Positions 33,809 to 43,055 are shown, numbered from the stretch's first letter. The stretch is 64,000 bases of DNA from an uncultured Draconibacterium sp. (GCF_963677575.1 NZ_OY782038.1:4901501-4965500); one strand, 5' to 3'. Made by a program: numbers and translations. Notes: generated from the letters alone by a model not told the origin.

Positions 33809-35103
33809 CAGTGCTGTCCACTTAAAATAAGCTGAGGGACAGCTGTTTATAATTTAGTTCTTTGACATTTTTGTAATCTATATTTATAAGCAACTCATTT
33901 ATAGGTGTTTTGTCCAGTAGGGATATTCCAAAAATCTGTAATATTTCGTAGGTTGAGCGTTCAATTTTTAACTCTTTACCTACAATGGCAACTAAACAGT
34001 AGGCTATAATCGCAGAATAAATTTGTATCCTGACTGCGTTTTCTGACGTACCCCAGAATGCTTTTATTTTCAGGTGTTGTTTTATCCATTTAAAGAATAA
34101 TTCAATCTGCCATCTGTTTTTGTATAGAAGCACAATCTCTTCGGCTGCCAATTCCATGTTGTTCGTCAAGTAAACGAAGTAACGGTTACTTTCAGCATCA
34201 AAAAATTTGATTCTCCGTAGTTTATCAGGATAATCTTTTGAGACATAAAAACCAGACAGTTTCCCAACCTGATCGCAAATCAGACCTGATTGTCTGTCGA
34301 CTTTATTTGAGTACATCCTGTTGAACTTTAGATTTGCTTTTGCTCTTACTACAAAAAATGCAGAAAGCGTTGCTATACGGTAAAGGCGCTCAAAGTCAAC
34401 ATATCCACGGTCAAAAATGTAATATGCTCCTGTTTCGTATGGTATAGCATCCATTGCATTGACATCGTGAACCGAAGTTGCTGTAATGTGGATAAATGCT
34501 GGTATTTGTGTGGTAATATCGTAAAGCGTGTGGAGTTTTATCCCTCCCTTTGTTTTTCGAAAACTTGCCCACCAGAAAATACTTAAACACAAATCGATGG
34601 TTGAAGAATCGAATGCATAAATTTTTCCTTTGATTTCAAAATCATCGTTAGCAAGCTTTTTCCTAGCTAAGTCAATCATGTAATAAGCAAAATCTTCAAA
34701 GATTCTGTAATTGCGCTTTTCGTTCGCTTTGGCCAGGTTGCTCCTTGTTACTGATTTCCCAAAACCAAGATGATAAGCTTTGTTTCGGTGAGCGTCAATA
34801 ATGACAATCAAATCGCGCAAGCTATCACGGTTGGTCAATTGACCGAAAATCATACAAAGCAACTGGTTCCAGCAGGTAAAGTGCCTAACATATTTATTGC
34901 CCGAATAGTTGGCAACAAATTTATCGAATACCCTTTGTGGTAAAAAACTTATGAGTTGAGCGAAAACGTATTTGCCGTTGTTCATGTGAATTTAAAATCC
35001 ACGAACTTAACTGATTCAAATCGTCACGCTCAAAAAAGCCGCGTAAAGTATAGATTTACAATTGTTTCAAAGAACGTTATTTAATTTTTAGTGGACACTA
35101 ATG
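33809..35103 (-). mobile_element. IS4-like insertion sequence with 9-bp target duplication
   Basis: About 1295 bp. The ends share CA, T and TGTCCACT (left CAGTGCTGTCCACTT; right, complemented, CATTAGTGTCCACTA). CTTTATTAT flanks both sides (33800-33808 and 35104-35112), a 9-bp target duplication. It has one transposase gene, apparently intact. It separates the AraC gene from the SDR gene. Confidence 0.85.
33822..34985 (-). CDS. IS4-family transposase
   Basis: 387 residues. DDE nuclease residues can be placed: D in IYAFDSSTIDLCL, D in YYIFDRGYVDF, and E in the YREK-like signature YKNRWQIELFFKWIKQHLK typical of IS4. The N-terminal part (HFTCWNQLLCMIFGQLTNRDSLRD) matches the DUF4372-type domain common in Bacteroidota IS4 members. 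No frameshift, so possibly active. Confidence 0.9.
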   Translation of the reverse strand: MNNGKYVFAQLISFLPQRVFDKFVANYSGNKYVRHFTCWNQLLCMIFGQLTNRDSLRDLIVIIDAHRNKAYHLGFGKSVTRSNLAKANEKRNYRIFEDFAYYMIDLARKKLANDDFEIKGKIYAFDSSTIDLCLSIFWWASFRKTKGGIKLHTLYDITTQIPAFIHITATSVHDVNAMDAIPYETGAYYIFDRGYVDFERLYRIATLSAFFVVRAKANLKFNRMYSNKVDRQSGLICDQVGKLSGFYVSKDYPDKLRRIKFFDAESNRYFVYLTNNMELAAEEIVLLYKNRWQIELFFKWIKQHLKIKAFWGTSENAVRIQIYSAIIAYCLVAIVGKELKIERSTYEILQIFGISLLDKTPINELLINIDYKNVKELNYKQLSLSLF

Positions 35104-35138
35104 CTTTATTATTGAAATCAACAACGTAAAAATAGTCG

Positions 35139-36140
35139 TTAGTGTTTTGAAATATTGAATGCTATTCCAGTCAGCTCTTCACTCAACGCCCATAATCTTT
35201 TCGCATTAGGTTCATCCAGAGAGTAAGTTTTTACTCCCGATGAAAAGGTTTGCTCGCGATTTATTTCTGCAATATTAACATCTTCACAGTAAACACCGCC
35301 AATGTTATTAAGCAAAGGACTTGTTGCTGCCCAAACGGTTGTTGCGGCCCCCTGCGGAATTGTTTTTAATGAAGCTACAACTTCTGGTTTCATTTTTCCT
35401 TCTTCATCGTAAAACCCCATTTGTTGAAACAGTTCTAATGAAGCTTCTCTTGCCAGCTCCGTTCCGCCAATAGACCCCGGATGCAATGAATAAGACCTGA
35501 CATTGAAATCTTTAGCTCTATTGTCCAATTCCATTGAAAACAAGTTTACTGCAGTTTTCGATTGCCCGTATGCTGCAAGTGTTTCATATTCCCTTACCAA
35601 AAAATTAGGATCCTCAAAATTGAAAGGCGCGAATTGATGTCCTTGTGAGGAAACGTTAATAACTCTTGCTCCATTGGCTTTTTTGAGTGCAGGCCAAAGC
35701 CTCGCCGTAAGTTGAAATTGTGCCAGGTAATTTGTCGCCAATTGTGATTCAACTCCACGACTATCTCTGCGTAAAGGAACCCACATAATTCCGGCGTTGT
35801 TAATGAGCAGATGAAGTGGCCTTCCCGAATTCAGAAATTTATTTGCAAAAGAATCGATCGACTCCGGGTCCATCAAGTCCATTGCTTCAATTTCTACGTT
35901 AGAAATATCCTGTAGATTACGTTTGGCCTTGTCTGTATTTCTTGCTGGGACAATAACCACTGCGCCTGCATCAGCTAATGCTTTTGTCGTTTCCAAACCT
36001 ATACCAGTATTGCCTCCTGTTACGATGGCAATTTTACCTTCAAGGTCAATTCCCTTAATCACTTCGTCTGTTGTCGATTGTGCGTTAAAGCTATTATCCA
36101 GTTTTTTTTGCAACGCTTCGCGATAATTGTTTTGTTCCAT
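35139..36140 (-). CDS. Short-chain dehydrogenase/reductase
   Basis: About 333 residues from the ATG at 36140 (MEQNNYREALQKK); a longer reading would need a TTG at 36197. Rossmann motif VTGGNTGIGLETTKAL, NNAG, and the catalytic Tyr and Lys in AAYGQSKTA, preceded by the Ser in INVSSQGH. NAD(P)-dependent oxidation or reduction of an unknown substrate. It lies upstream of the AraC gene, now separated from it by an IS. Confidence 0.88.
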   Translation of the reverse strand: MEQNNYREALQKKLDNSFNAQSTTDEVIKGIDLEGKIAIVTGGNTGIGLETTKALADAGAVVIVPARNTDKAKRNLQDISNVEIEAMDLMDPESIDSFANKFLNSGRPLHLLINNAGIMWVPLRRDSRGVESQLATNYLAQFQLTARLWPALKKANGARVINVSSQGHQFAPFNFEDPNFLVREYETLAAYGQSKTAVNLFSMELDNRAKDFNVRSYSLHPGSIGGTELAREASLELFQQMGFYDEEGKMKPEVVASLKTIPQGAATTVWAATSPLLNNIGGVYCEDVNIAEINREQTFSSGVKTYSLDEPNAKRLWALSEELTGIAFNISKH

Positions 36141-36264
36141 TATTTTATTTTTAAATTGTTTTGATGAAACAAAGATAGAGCGGGACGAACCAGCCAACTT
36201 TGTTTAAAAGGCCGAATGTGCTTTGTTTAAAAGGTCAAAAAGAATTTGCAATTAGCTCATTATA

Positions 36265-36375
36265 TCAGCCTTTAGCCCCCGGGTTCCTTTTTTGTCTTGT
36301 CAGTTCTCCCGGTGTTTGTCCAAACTGCTTTTTTGTGCAAAAAAATACTACAGTTTTACAAACCCGACTTCCAGA
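36265..36375 (-). pseudogene. C-terminal remnant of an AraC-type regulator
   Basis: The minus strand reads KKQFGQTPGELTRQKRNPG and a stop at 36265, the usual end of an AraC helix-turn-helix. Upstream, EVGFVKL then a TAG codon then YFFAQK in another frame shows at least one stop and one frameshift. The rest of the gene is gone. Confidence 0.6.
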
Positions 36376-36380
36376 TATAA

Positions 36381-37136
36381 AGGGTTGCAATAATAAAAAA
36401 AGATAATGGGAAATATAGACCTTTACAAATTCCAGAAATTAGAGACAGACTTGTATTGAAAGCAATATCTATTCTATTAGAAGAACAATTGAGTAATGTA
36501 TTGAGTGAAAGTGACGATGTTAGCTTTGCATACCAGAAAGGTAAGGGAGTTAGAGAAGCCGTCTTAAAAATGAAAATGTCTTATTCCCATGGAGATGTAA
36601 TACTCAAAGCTGACATTATAAACGTTTTTGAAGAAGTAAAAAAAGACAAACTATTAAATGAGTTGATATACCCCAATCTGACAGACAGCTCAATTAACGA
36701 GTTAATCGAAAAGGCGATGTCTCAAAATTAGGGGGATTAAATAGAATAAAAAAGGAACAGCACGGACTATTTAAAAATGTGGGAGCTGGCATTCCACAAG
36801 GAAACCCTCTTTCTCCTTTGTTATCAAATGTTTATCTATCAACCTTTGATAGATGCATTAAAAAAAGATGGTTACCAGTTAGTTCGATATGCTGATGATT
36901 TTATTGTAGTTTTCAAATCAATAGATGAAGCCCAGAAAGGTTATGAAATAATATTTACTTATTTGAATGAGAAATATTCATTAAATATTCATCCACTGGA
37001 AGCAAAAAATGGAAAAACAGAAATAATCAATCCACTGGAAAGAGAAATATCTTTTCTATCAATAAAATTTGATGGAACTAATATTTGTCCTTCGAAAGAA
37101 TCGCTGAGTTTTTTAAAAAGCACCATAAGAATATAG
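36381..37136 (+). pseudogene. Degenerate reverse transcriptase
   Basis: Three frames together give RT motifs in order: RPLQIPEIRDRLVLKAI (motif 1), SFAYQKGKGVREAV, LKADIINVFEEV (motif 3), GIPQGNPLSPLLSNVYL (motif 4), YQLVRYADDFIVVF (catalytic YADD) and EISFLSIKFDG. Frame shifts near 36722 and 36850, and no start codon, show decay. There is no visible maturase, Cas1 or retron msr-msd partner. Whether it came from a group II intron, a retron or a defence-associated RT is not decidable from this sequence. Confidence 0.75.
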
Positions 37137-37149
37137 GGTTTGTATAATA

Positions 37150-37173
37150 GGAAGGAAACTCCCGTTGCCTTCC
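37150..37173. terminator. Hairpin between the RT remnant and the convergent remnant
   Basis: GGAAGG and CCTTCC pair around 12 bases, flanked by an AATTTT stretch on the right. Possible terminator for the rightward unit. Confidence 0.4.
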
Positions 37174-37939
37174 TAAATTTTCTCATAAGCCATCAATAAT
37201 CTCTGCGTATCAATCCCATCAATAACACAATATCTCCTAATATTATCAAATCTTGATGCAACGCATCCATGGTCTTATAAATCTCCGCTTTAATATAGTG
37301 GCAGTGTTGAAGAACTAACATTTCCGCTGGTTCATCAAACAGTCGAACAATTTGATTTCCATTAACACCTAAATCTTTAACTGTCATTTGATGGAACTTT
37401 GATGGTCCTTTTAGCAAGAACGCAGCATTGTATCTTTTTCCAACGATATGAATATGATTGGTAAATAAATCCGAAGATTCACCTCCCCAGTCTTTAGGAA
37501 TATTATTTTCATATAATATTTCTGCAATTGAGTGTTTAATTCTTTCTTCTGAAATACCCTTGTTCTTTTGAATATCAAGTTCTTCGTAATCATGAGGAAC
37601 ACATTCTACTTGATTAAATTCGTCAATTTCACTAATATCAAGTTTTAATGAAGGTGAATCATATAAAATTTCATCTTTCAAGAATCGATCACTAATAGAC
37701 ATTGGCCTTAATACAATTTCATTTTTTTGTATTCCATCAATATGCCACTATGAATTTACTTTTATGTCCAGATAACCTATCTGTTGCACTACACCAATGC
37801 ACGTGTTCATAGTTGTATTTCCCCTTTATGGTTTTATTATATCTTTTGAGATGGATGTGAAATTCCGCGTAAGCAGGTAATTTCCCTTTTTCAAAATCTT
37901 TACTTGTCTTTACAATCCCTTTGAAATAAAAATTATTAT
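37173..37939 (-). pseudogene. Unidentified gene, truncated and frameshifted
   Basis: Three minus-strand frames join into one protein-like text: NNNFYFKGIVKTSKDFEKGK, then KYNYEHVHWCSATDRLSGHK, then (after a shift near 37738) GIQKNEIVLRPMSISDRFL, then FLLKGPSKFHQMTVKDLGVN, and (after a shift near 37270) SRFDNIRRYCVIDGIDTQRL to a stop at 37173. About 250 residues, no known domain that I recognise. The 5' part meets the IS630-like element, and the frame seems to go on for a few codons beyond it (VIWFY). It converges on the RT remnant. Confidence 0.6.
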
Positions 37940-37948
37940 TATACCGAT

Positions 37949-38467
37949 TTAGTTATTAAATGCCGCATTAAATGCATTTAAGAAGTGATGATTTCCTGTA
38001 ATCGATTTAATTGTTTCTGTTCCCATATTGTTTGATATACGCCACAGCCATTGCCTTAGTTTTTCCATGTCCTCAAATAGTTGGTTTTTGAACCTTGTTT
38101 TAATGTATTGCCAAACTTGTTCACATGGATTTAACTCAGGGGTGTAAGGTGGAATATTTAGCAAATATATATTGTCCGGTACCTCTATATTCTTTGTAGA
38201 ATGAAACCCCGCATTATCAATAACTACAATCTTATATTCTTCTGGCTTGTGTTTAGAAAAGGCATTTAAGTAAGCCTCGAATATATTCACATTGACACCA
38301 TCGATCTCCCAAACAAACGAATCACCATTAACAGGAGAATAACTGCCATACAAATAGGTAGATGCAAATTTGTGCTGGTAGCTAATAACCGGCCTCACCC
38401 CACGGGCTGTCACACATTTTCCAATATGGCTCATCAGCCCAAAGCGGCTTTCATCTTGAAAATACAA
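37949..38467 (-). CDS. IS630-family transposase, DDE part
   Basis: 172 residues. FQDESRFGL holds the first Asp, VVIDNAGFH the second and PPYTPELNPCEQVW the third acidic residue (E) of the DDE_3 domain. It lies in the +1 frame relative to the helix-turn-helix part. The upstream text LPNTFHALRKSLDKNNYN also belongs to this frame, so the true domain begins at about 38515. Confidence 0.85.
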   Translation of the reverse strand: MYFQDESRFGLMSHIGKCVTARGVRPVISYQHKFASTYLYGSYSPVNGDSFVWEIDGVNVNIFEAYLNAFSKHKPEEYKIVVIDNAGFHSTKNIEVPDNIYLLNIPPYTPELNPCEQVWQYIKTRFKNQLFEDMEKLRQWLWRISNNMGTETIKSITGNHHFLNAFNAAFNN

Positions 38468-38504
38468 GTTAACACTGTTGTAGTTATTTTTATCCAGACT
38501 CTTT

Positions 38505-39017
38505 CTAAGTGCGTGGAATGTGTTTGGTAGTTTTTAAAAAGGCTTCTTCGGCCTGTTTGTCTTTCTTAATATGTGATTTCCGTGGGCTTTTTACCTTGGT
38601 TTTGAAATGTTTTATCAGGTATTCCCGGATACGTTGATATTTTATTTCTACCCCATATTCCTGATATACCCAGTTCTGGGCATCCCAATACCCCTGGAAC
38701 GGATTATGCGGGTCATTGACTCTTTGCTCAAGACCTTGATGAATTGCAGGCGTAATAATTTTTGATCGTTTGACTTTTGGCTTGTCGGATAGCAACTCTG
38801 AAATACCTCCGGATTTGTAACTATTGATCCATCTTTCAAGAGTCCTTTTGTGCACACATAAATAGTCTGCAAGTTCTTGACGGGTACTAAACCTGCCGGA
38901 TTTTATTTCAATTAAACTCCTGAGCCGTTTTCCTGCCTGAAATGATTTTTGTTTTACCAACAGTTTTTGTAGCTCAGCTACCGATTCTTTTATCTCCAAA
39001 TAGGCTTTCTTTCCCAT
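38505..39017 (-). CDS. IS630-family transposase, helix-turn-helix part
   Basis: 170 residues with two helix-turn-helix regions: STRQELADYLCVHKRTLERWINSY and, further on, EYGVEIKYQRIREYLIKHF. The frame runs into a stop shortly after a TTTTTAAAAAC stretch, while the DDE part continues in the +1 frame from the same spot. Either the IS uses frameshifting here or one A was gained in the run and the element is dead. Confidence 0.82.
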   Translation of the reverse strand: MGKKAYLEIKESVAELQKLLVKQKSFQAGKRLRSLIEIKSGRFSTRQELADYLCVHKRTLERWINSYKSGGISELLSDKPKVKRSKIITPAIHQGLEQRVNDPHNPFQGYWDAQNWVYQEYGVEIKYQRIREYLIKHFKTKVKSPRKSHIKKDKQAEEAFLKTTKHIPRT

Positions 39018-39130
39018 GATCGAAGATAATAAATTTATGCGGCATTACATAACGATATTGGTATAAAACCAGATTACCTACCCCTTTTTTAGTTTAGAGT
39101 TGGTTAACAATAATTCTTCTATGAATGGAT

Positions 39131-39572
39131 TTATAACAATCCATCATCAGCAAAACTCAGATAGCTTTCATCTGTAACGATCAGATGGTCCAGAAGACTT
39201 AAGACAGGCATTTTTTAGTTTTTCGGTTATTTTAACATCAGCCGCACTTGCGGTAAGGTTTCCGCTGGGATGATTGTGTAAAACAATCAATGAAGATGCG
39301 TTTGCTTTTAAAGCCAGTTGCAGAATTATTTTTACATCGACAACGGTCCCGGAAATTCCACCTTTTGAAATACAGGATACTCCAAGAACTTTGTTGCCAC
39401 GATTTAACAGCATTACATAAAACTCTTCATGGTGCTGAATACAGTCTTTAAAAATGTGTTTGAAAATATGAGCGGCATCTTTTGATGCGCCAATTTGAGG
39501 CCTTTCAGATGCTTTTACTTTGTCAGTATAAGACACTTTAATTTCGGAAACTTTGAAATAATCAATTTTCAT
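39131..39572 (-). pseudogene. RadC-like JAB-domain gene with a frameshift
   Basis: The main frame gives a RadC/JAB domain with the zinc motif IVLHNHPSGNLTAS and FYVMLLNRGNKVLGV, but ends in a wrong tail (CLKSSGPSDRYR). The neighbouring frame supplies the expected end, LLDHLIVTDESYLSFADDGL, with a stop at 39131. One indel near 39210 explains it; a sequencing error cannot be excluded. Such JAB genes are common on Bacteroidales conjugative transposons and plasmids. Confidence 0.75.
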
Positions 39573-39897
39573 AACAGTAAGCTTTTAAATTGTTAAACAA
39601 TAATTTTATTGCTTACCATTCACAGGATCGCAGGGACTTCAGGCAAGGTTTTGGTTCGGAATACGCTTTTCGTTTTTAGGAACTAAAAGGAAGATTCTGA
39701 ATCAAATCCAGCGGATTTAACCTTGTTATTTGTCCATGGTACTCCTGTATTTTGCGATTAAAATTAAGGGGGCAATCATTATCAACAGGATCCTTTTAAG
39801 AAGGTTTTTTGCTTCTTTTTAACCGCACAGGCTCATGAAAAAAGAAGCAGGGCGGTGGCCCTGCATTATGATGTATTAAAACGATTCTTCTGAACAA
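39573..39897. other. 325-bp gene-free stretch
   Basis: No ORF of note. It ends with the hairpin terminator at 39847-39864. The sequence before it is plain AT-rich spacer. Confidence 0.5.
39847..39864 (-). terminator. Perfect hairpin terminator
   Basis: GCAGGGC and GCCCTGC pair around four bases; on the minus strand TTCTTTTTT follows. It ends the small membrane-protein gene at 39898. Confidence 0.7.
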
Positions 39898-40122
39898 CTA
39901 AAGCGCTATCAATCCAAAAAACATGGCAAGAGTTACGGCAATAACTATTGCAATACCAAGGATAACAACTATCATATTTTTGGCAAATTCAATCAGGAAC
40001 AGAATTGCGATATAGGCCAGTAAACAATACCAGAAACTTAATCCGGTAATATAAGATGCAAGAACAATAACAATGATCCTAAAAATCCATCGAAACGGTA
40101 ATTTGTTAACTTTCTTTCTCAT
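39898..40122 (-). CDS. Small membrane protein of the accessory region
   Basis: 74 residues with two or three hydrophobic helices (about 12-32, 33-45, 48-72) after a basic start (MRKKVNKLPFRW). No family recognised. It has a good terminator and no neighbour on its strand within 700 bases, so it is probably a single gene, perhaps cargo of the old mobile element. Confidence 0.5.
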   Translation of the reverse strand: MRKKVNKLPFRWIFRIIVIVLASYITGLSFWYCLLAYIAILFLIEFAKNMIVVILGIAIVIAVTLAMFFGLIAL

Positions 40123-40964
40123 CTGGGCAGTTTTAGAAGGTTGATAATTTCGATGTTATAAGCATTGCAAAAACAATTCCAAACTCACTTATGCGGATTC
40201 CGGAGGGGAGTGAGTTTTATTTTTCATTACTCACATTTTCAAAATATTTATTGCTATTCTTCTTTTCCATTTTTCATTCGTTTAAGATTATGCGTCTTTC
40301 CATCGGGTCGGTTGTTGTTGTTTTGTGGCCTGGTTAAAAAAAGAGTGTTGGACCTGCAAGTTTTTTGCAGAAAATACTATTCGACGTTAGGAGGTTGGAG
40401 ATTTTCTGCAAAACAGCAGGCCTGAACTTGCAGGCTCCAAAAACACTGTCTTTATTTTGCCAACAGAACAACAAGGGCCGGCTGGAAAGCATATTCTTAA
40501 ATTGGAATGCGGGAAAGAAGGATCGATAAATTGAGTAAAATGATAAAAGTACTTTTTCAAAAGTCAGTAAGCTAAAACTCTAAATTAGGGGGAGGCAAAA
40601 ACAAGTGTAAGGATTGAATGTACCGAAATGAGGTCTGTGAGAACAGGGTGAATGGAGGGGAATGAAAGCCTTTCTCGTGTGTGCGGTGCCGTAGGTTACT
40701 GAATGAAGGGAGTGTTCCGGCTAGGCTCGGAAAAACTTCCCGGAATGAAGTTCCAGGAGGCACAGGAACTGTAATCTGAATTTTAACGGGACGGGCAAAA
40801 GGCAAATGTATCCCTGAAATAAAATGCAAGGGATTCTTTTGCCGTGCGATGTCAAAGGCTTTTCGATTGAGCAGTTTCAATCCTCCGGGAAACTGTGAAT
40901 CATGAGCAGCGGTGTGGTTGAAAATGCGATTTGAGAAATGCCGGGGCATGTGAGATGATGATAT
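40123..40964. other. 842-bp region without a supported gene
   Basis: It holds a nested inverted repeat (40345-40446) and, from 40577 on, a stretch that is G-rich on the plus strand. A 125-codon minus-strand frame (40572-40949) exists, but its composition looks like an antisense artefact. AGTTCC and GGAACT form a local hairpin near 40748. It may be a non-coding or origin-type segment of the old conjugative element. Confidence 0.45.
40345..40446. repeat. Nested inverted repeat (large cruciform-type site)
   Basis: Outer arms: GTGTTGGACCTGCAAGT at 40345-40361 and ACTTGCAGGCTCC with CAC further on (40426-40446). Inner arms: TTTTGCAGAAAAT and ATTTTCTGCAAAA around a 25-base loop. A 12-base bulge with CAGGCCTG lies only on the right side. 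Such two-level palindromes occur at origins, transfer origins and recombination sites; the role here is unknown. Confidence 0.6.
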
Positions 40965-42401
40965 TTAAGATTTTTGGTCTGTTGCTTTCCAATAGCCACC
41001 TTTTGCCGGACCAATCCGTGTCAGTAAGCCATCTTTTCTCAGATTTTCAATGTTCCTTTCTATCGAACGCTCAGATACACCAACGATTTCAGCCATTTCA
41101 GGAATAGAAATGTATTTGTTCTCCTTGACAAGCTCCAGAATTTTCCCCGACGTTTTCCCCGACGTTTTCCCCGACGTTTTCCCCGACGTTTTCCCCGACG
41201 TTTGTGATACACTGTCATCGGATTCCATTTTAAAATCAACTATCACAGAATCAAATTCGATTTGATAATCCGGTATCGTGGAATTGTATGCTTTCCAGTT
41301 TGTATCAATTTTGTCCAATCCAAAACCAATATTCTCAGCCAGCTTGACCATGCGAAAAAGTTTGGCAATGATAGGATTTCGTGGCAAAGAAATATCCTTC
41401 CCTTTTAGTTCCTCAAAAGGTTTTGGTAGCCCTCCAGGATTATAAAACTCAATGTGATTTGTAAATATACGTACACGCGGACAGGCCGGAGAAAAGTAGT
41501 CAGCGTGCATTAAAAGATTAACCAGAGCTTCACGGATACTTTCAAGTCCGGGAGACAATTCCTGCCCAAATCCTTCGGCTGTCAGCGAAAACCGTACATC
41601 AACTTTTTGTTTTAAGCGATGAAAACATTCAAAGTAGTATTCCCAAAGGTTCTCTTGTTCTTCAACACGAAAAGTATAGGTATGTCTGGCATCAGCGTAT
41701 GAAGTTCCTGGAATTTCCACTAAATCGATACGAAAATCGGGAAAATGCTTTTCTATTGCTTCCCGTTTTCCAAACATGAGCAATCCGGCAAAGGTACATT
41801 TGCCATTTTCCATAATGCGAAGCTTTCTCAAAAACTCATCTTCGTCAAAACGGATATAGCTTGCATTTGGGTTAAAACGAGCCATATAATCGCGATAGCG
41901 ATTTAATGATGTATTACTTAAACAGTCGCGATTTGTTTCCGGTGCTATCTCTGCTGTTTTTGTCCCAAAAGCCCTGTCACGTAGCATGCTGTCTATTTCT
42001 TCCTGTGATGCTCTTTGATCAGCACTTCCACGGCGGATAAAGGTATTGCCCTGATGATTAAAATACACGGGTTTGTTTTTGTGTACAGGTACATAAAATG
42101 CCAAAACTATTTTATCATCGAATTGGTATAACTCCTGTTTTGTACTAATGAAAACATTGAATTTGGTACCCCGAAGTGTATTTATAAAATCTTGCTCCAG
42201 TTTTTCCCCATTTTTTACACCGGTTATTTCAAAGCTATTGCCTTTCTCTTTTACACCTAAAACAATCCAACCTCCGCTGGTATTTGAAAATGACGATACT
42301 GTTTCCCAGATCGATTTGGGTAATTCACTTTTGGCGATCTTCACCTCAAAATCTTCCCATTCAAGGGAAGAAAGTTGTTCTATAAGTTCATCTTTGGTCA
42401 T
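40965..42401 (-). CDS. AlbA_2/Schlafen-domain ATP-binding regulator (RecG-like C-terminal type)
   Basis: About 478 residues from the ATG at 42401 (MTKDELIEQLSSLEWEDFEVK); 35 codons further upstream are also open but look untranslated. The AlbA_2 DNA-binding domain spans about 1-130 (SGGWIVLGVKEKG), an ATP-binding region of the HATPase_c_4 type about 280-370 (EALVNLLMHADY), and a C-terminal winged helix about 425-470 (ISIPEMAEIVGVSERSIERNI). The linker holds five SGKT units. The family is a probable transcription regulator; the target is unknown. Confidence 0.82.
   Translation of the reverse strand: MTKDELIEQLSSLEWEDFEVKIAKSELPKSIWETVSSFSNTSGGWIVLGVKEKGNSFEITGVKNGEKLEQDFINTLRGTKFNVFISTKQELYQFDDKIVLAFYVPVHKNKPVYFNHQGNTFIRRGSADQRASQEEIDSMLRDRAFGTKTAEIAPETNRDCLSNTSLNRYRDYMARFNPNASYIRFDEDEFLRKLRIMENGKCTFAGLLMFGKREAIEKHFPDFRIDLVEIPGTSYADARHTYTFRVEEQENLWEYYFECFHRLKQKVDVRFSLTAEGFGQELSPGLESIREALVNLLMHADYFSPACPRVRIFTNHIEFYNPGGLPKPFEELKGKDISLPRNPIIAKLFRMVKLAENIGFGLDKIDTNWKAYNSTIPDYQIEFDSVIVDFKMESDDSVSQTSGKTSGKTSGKTSGKTSGKILELVKENKYISIPEMAEIVGVSERSIERNIENLRKDGLLTRIGPAKGGYWKATDQKS
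41141..41203 (-). repeat. Tandem 12-mer (five units) inside the AlbA_2 gene
   Basis: TTTTCCCCGACG repeats five times almost without change and encodes a (SGKT)n linker. The unit length is a multiple of three, so copy changes keep the frame. Confidence 0.9.
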
Positions 42402-43055
42402 TCTAACTCCAAAGATAAGTTTTTCCTTTCCTCGCACAAGGAAGTAACACGGCTGTATAGTAATTTTCAACAATAAAATTTCGGCATTAACGCCACCTCC
42501 ACCCAACCAAAGCCAAATGCTGCCAACCTTAAAATAAACAGCCCAATCAACGATACATTCGCTTTTAAATCATTAAAAGAAATGTATCATGGAACAAAAA
42601 AACAATGACCAGGAAGTATTACTGGTTAAAGAGAAAAACGAAAACAAACTAAAAGCCGTAAGTGGTTTTGATGAAAAAGGCCAATTAAAAACAGAGGCTC
42701 CCAAACAGGCCAATGCAGGTAGTTTCTTAAAAATCGACAGGTACAGTAATCCGCTGGAGAATTTTATTGCCAATTTCAATCGCCAGTATAAAAATCCTAC
42801 CGATTTTCAGTTTTACAAAGTACCTGCCAACCTGGTGGAGAAGACGGCGACAGTTCTGTAAAAGATGTTAAAGAATCCGGAAACACCGTCCAACAAAGAA
42901 ATGTTGGAAAGGCATAAGGTAAAAACCGGCGATTTTTCGAAAGAACAAGCTACGAGAAAACGTCCCAATCTGATTGACGAAAATAAAGTAGACTGGAAAC
43001 AACTAGAAATGCTGGGCGTATCAAAAGATTTTCTTAAAAACACAAAAAATCTGGA

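Larger units (their letters stand above)
37942..39063 (-). mobile_element. IS630-like insertion sequence at a TA target
   Basis: About 1122 bp. Inverted ends, including the flanking TA: TATACCGATTTAGTTAT on the left, and TATACCAATATCGTTAT complemented on the right, each followed by AATGCCGCAT nearby. TA flanks both sides (37940-37941 and 39064-39065), as expected for this family. The transposase is in two frames. Confidence 0.82.

Noticed and set aside
40165..40425. 86-codon plus-strand frame
   Set aside because: Overlaps the nested palindrome and has random composition.
40572..40949. 125-codon minus-strand frame as a protein gene
   Set aside because: Pro/Phe/His-rich text without domain, signal or neighbour; I judge it antisense to a non-coding segment.
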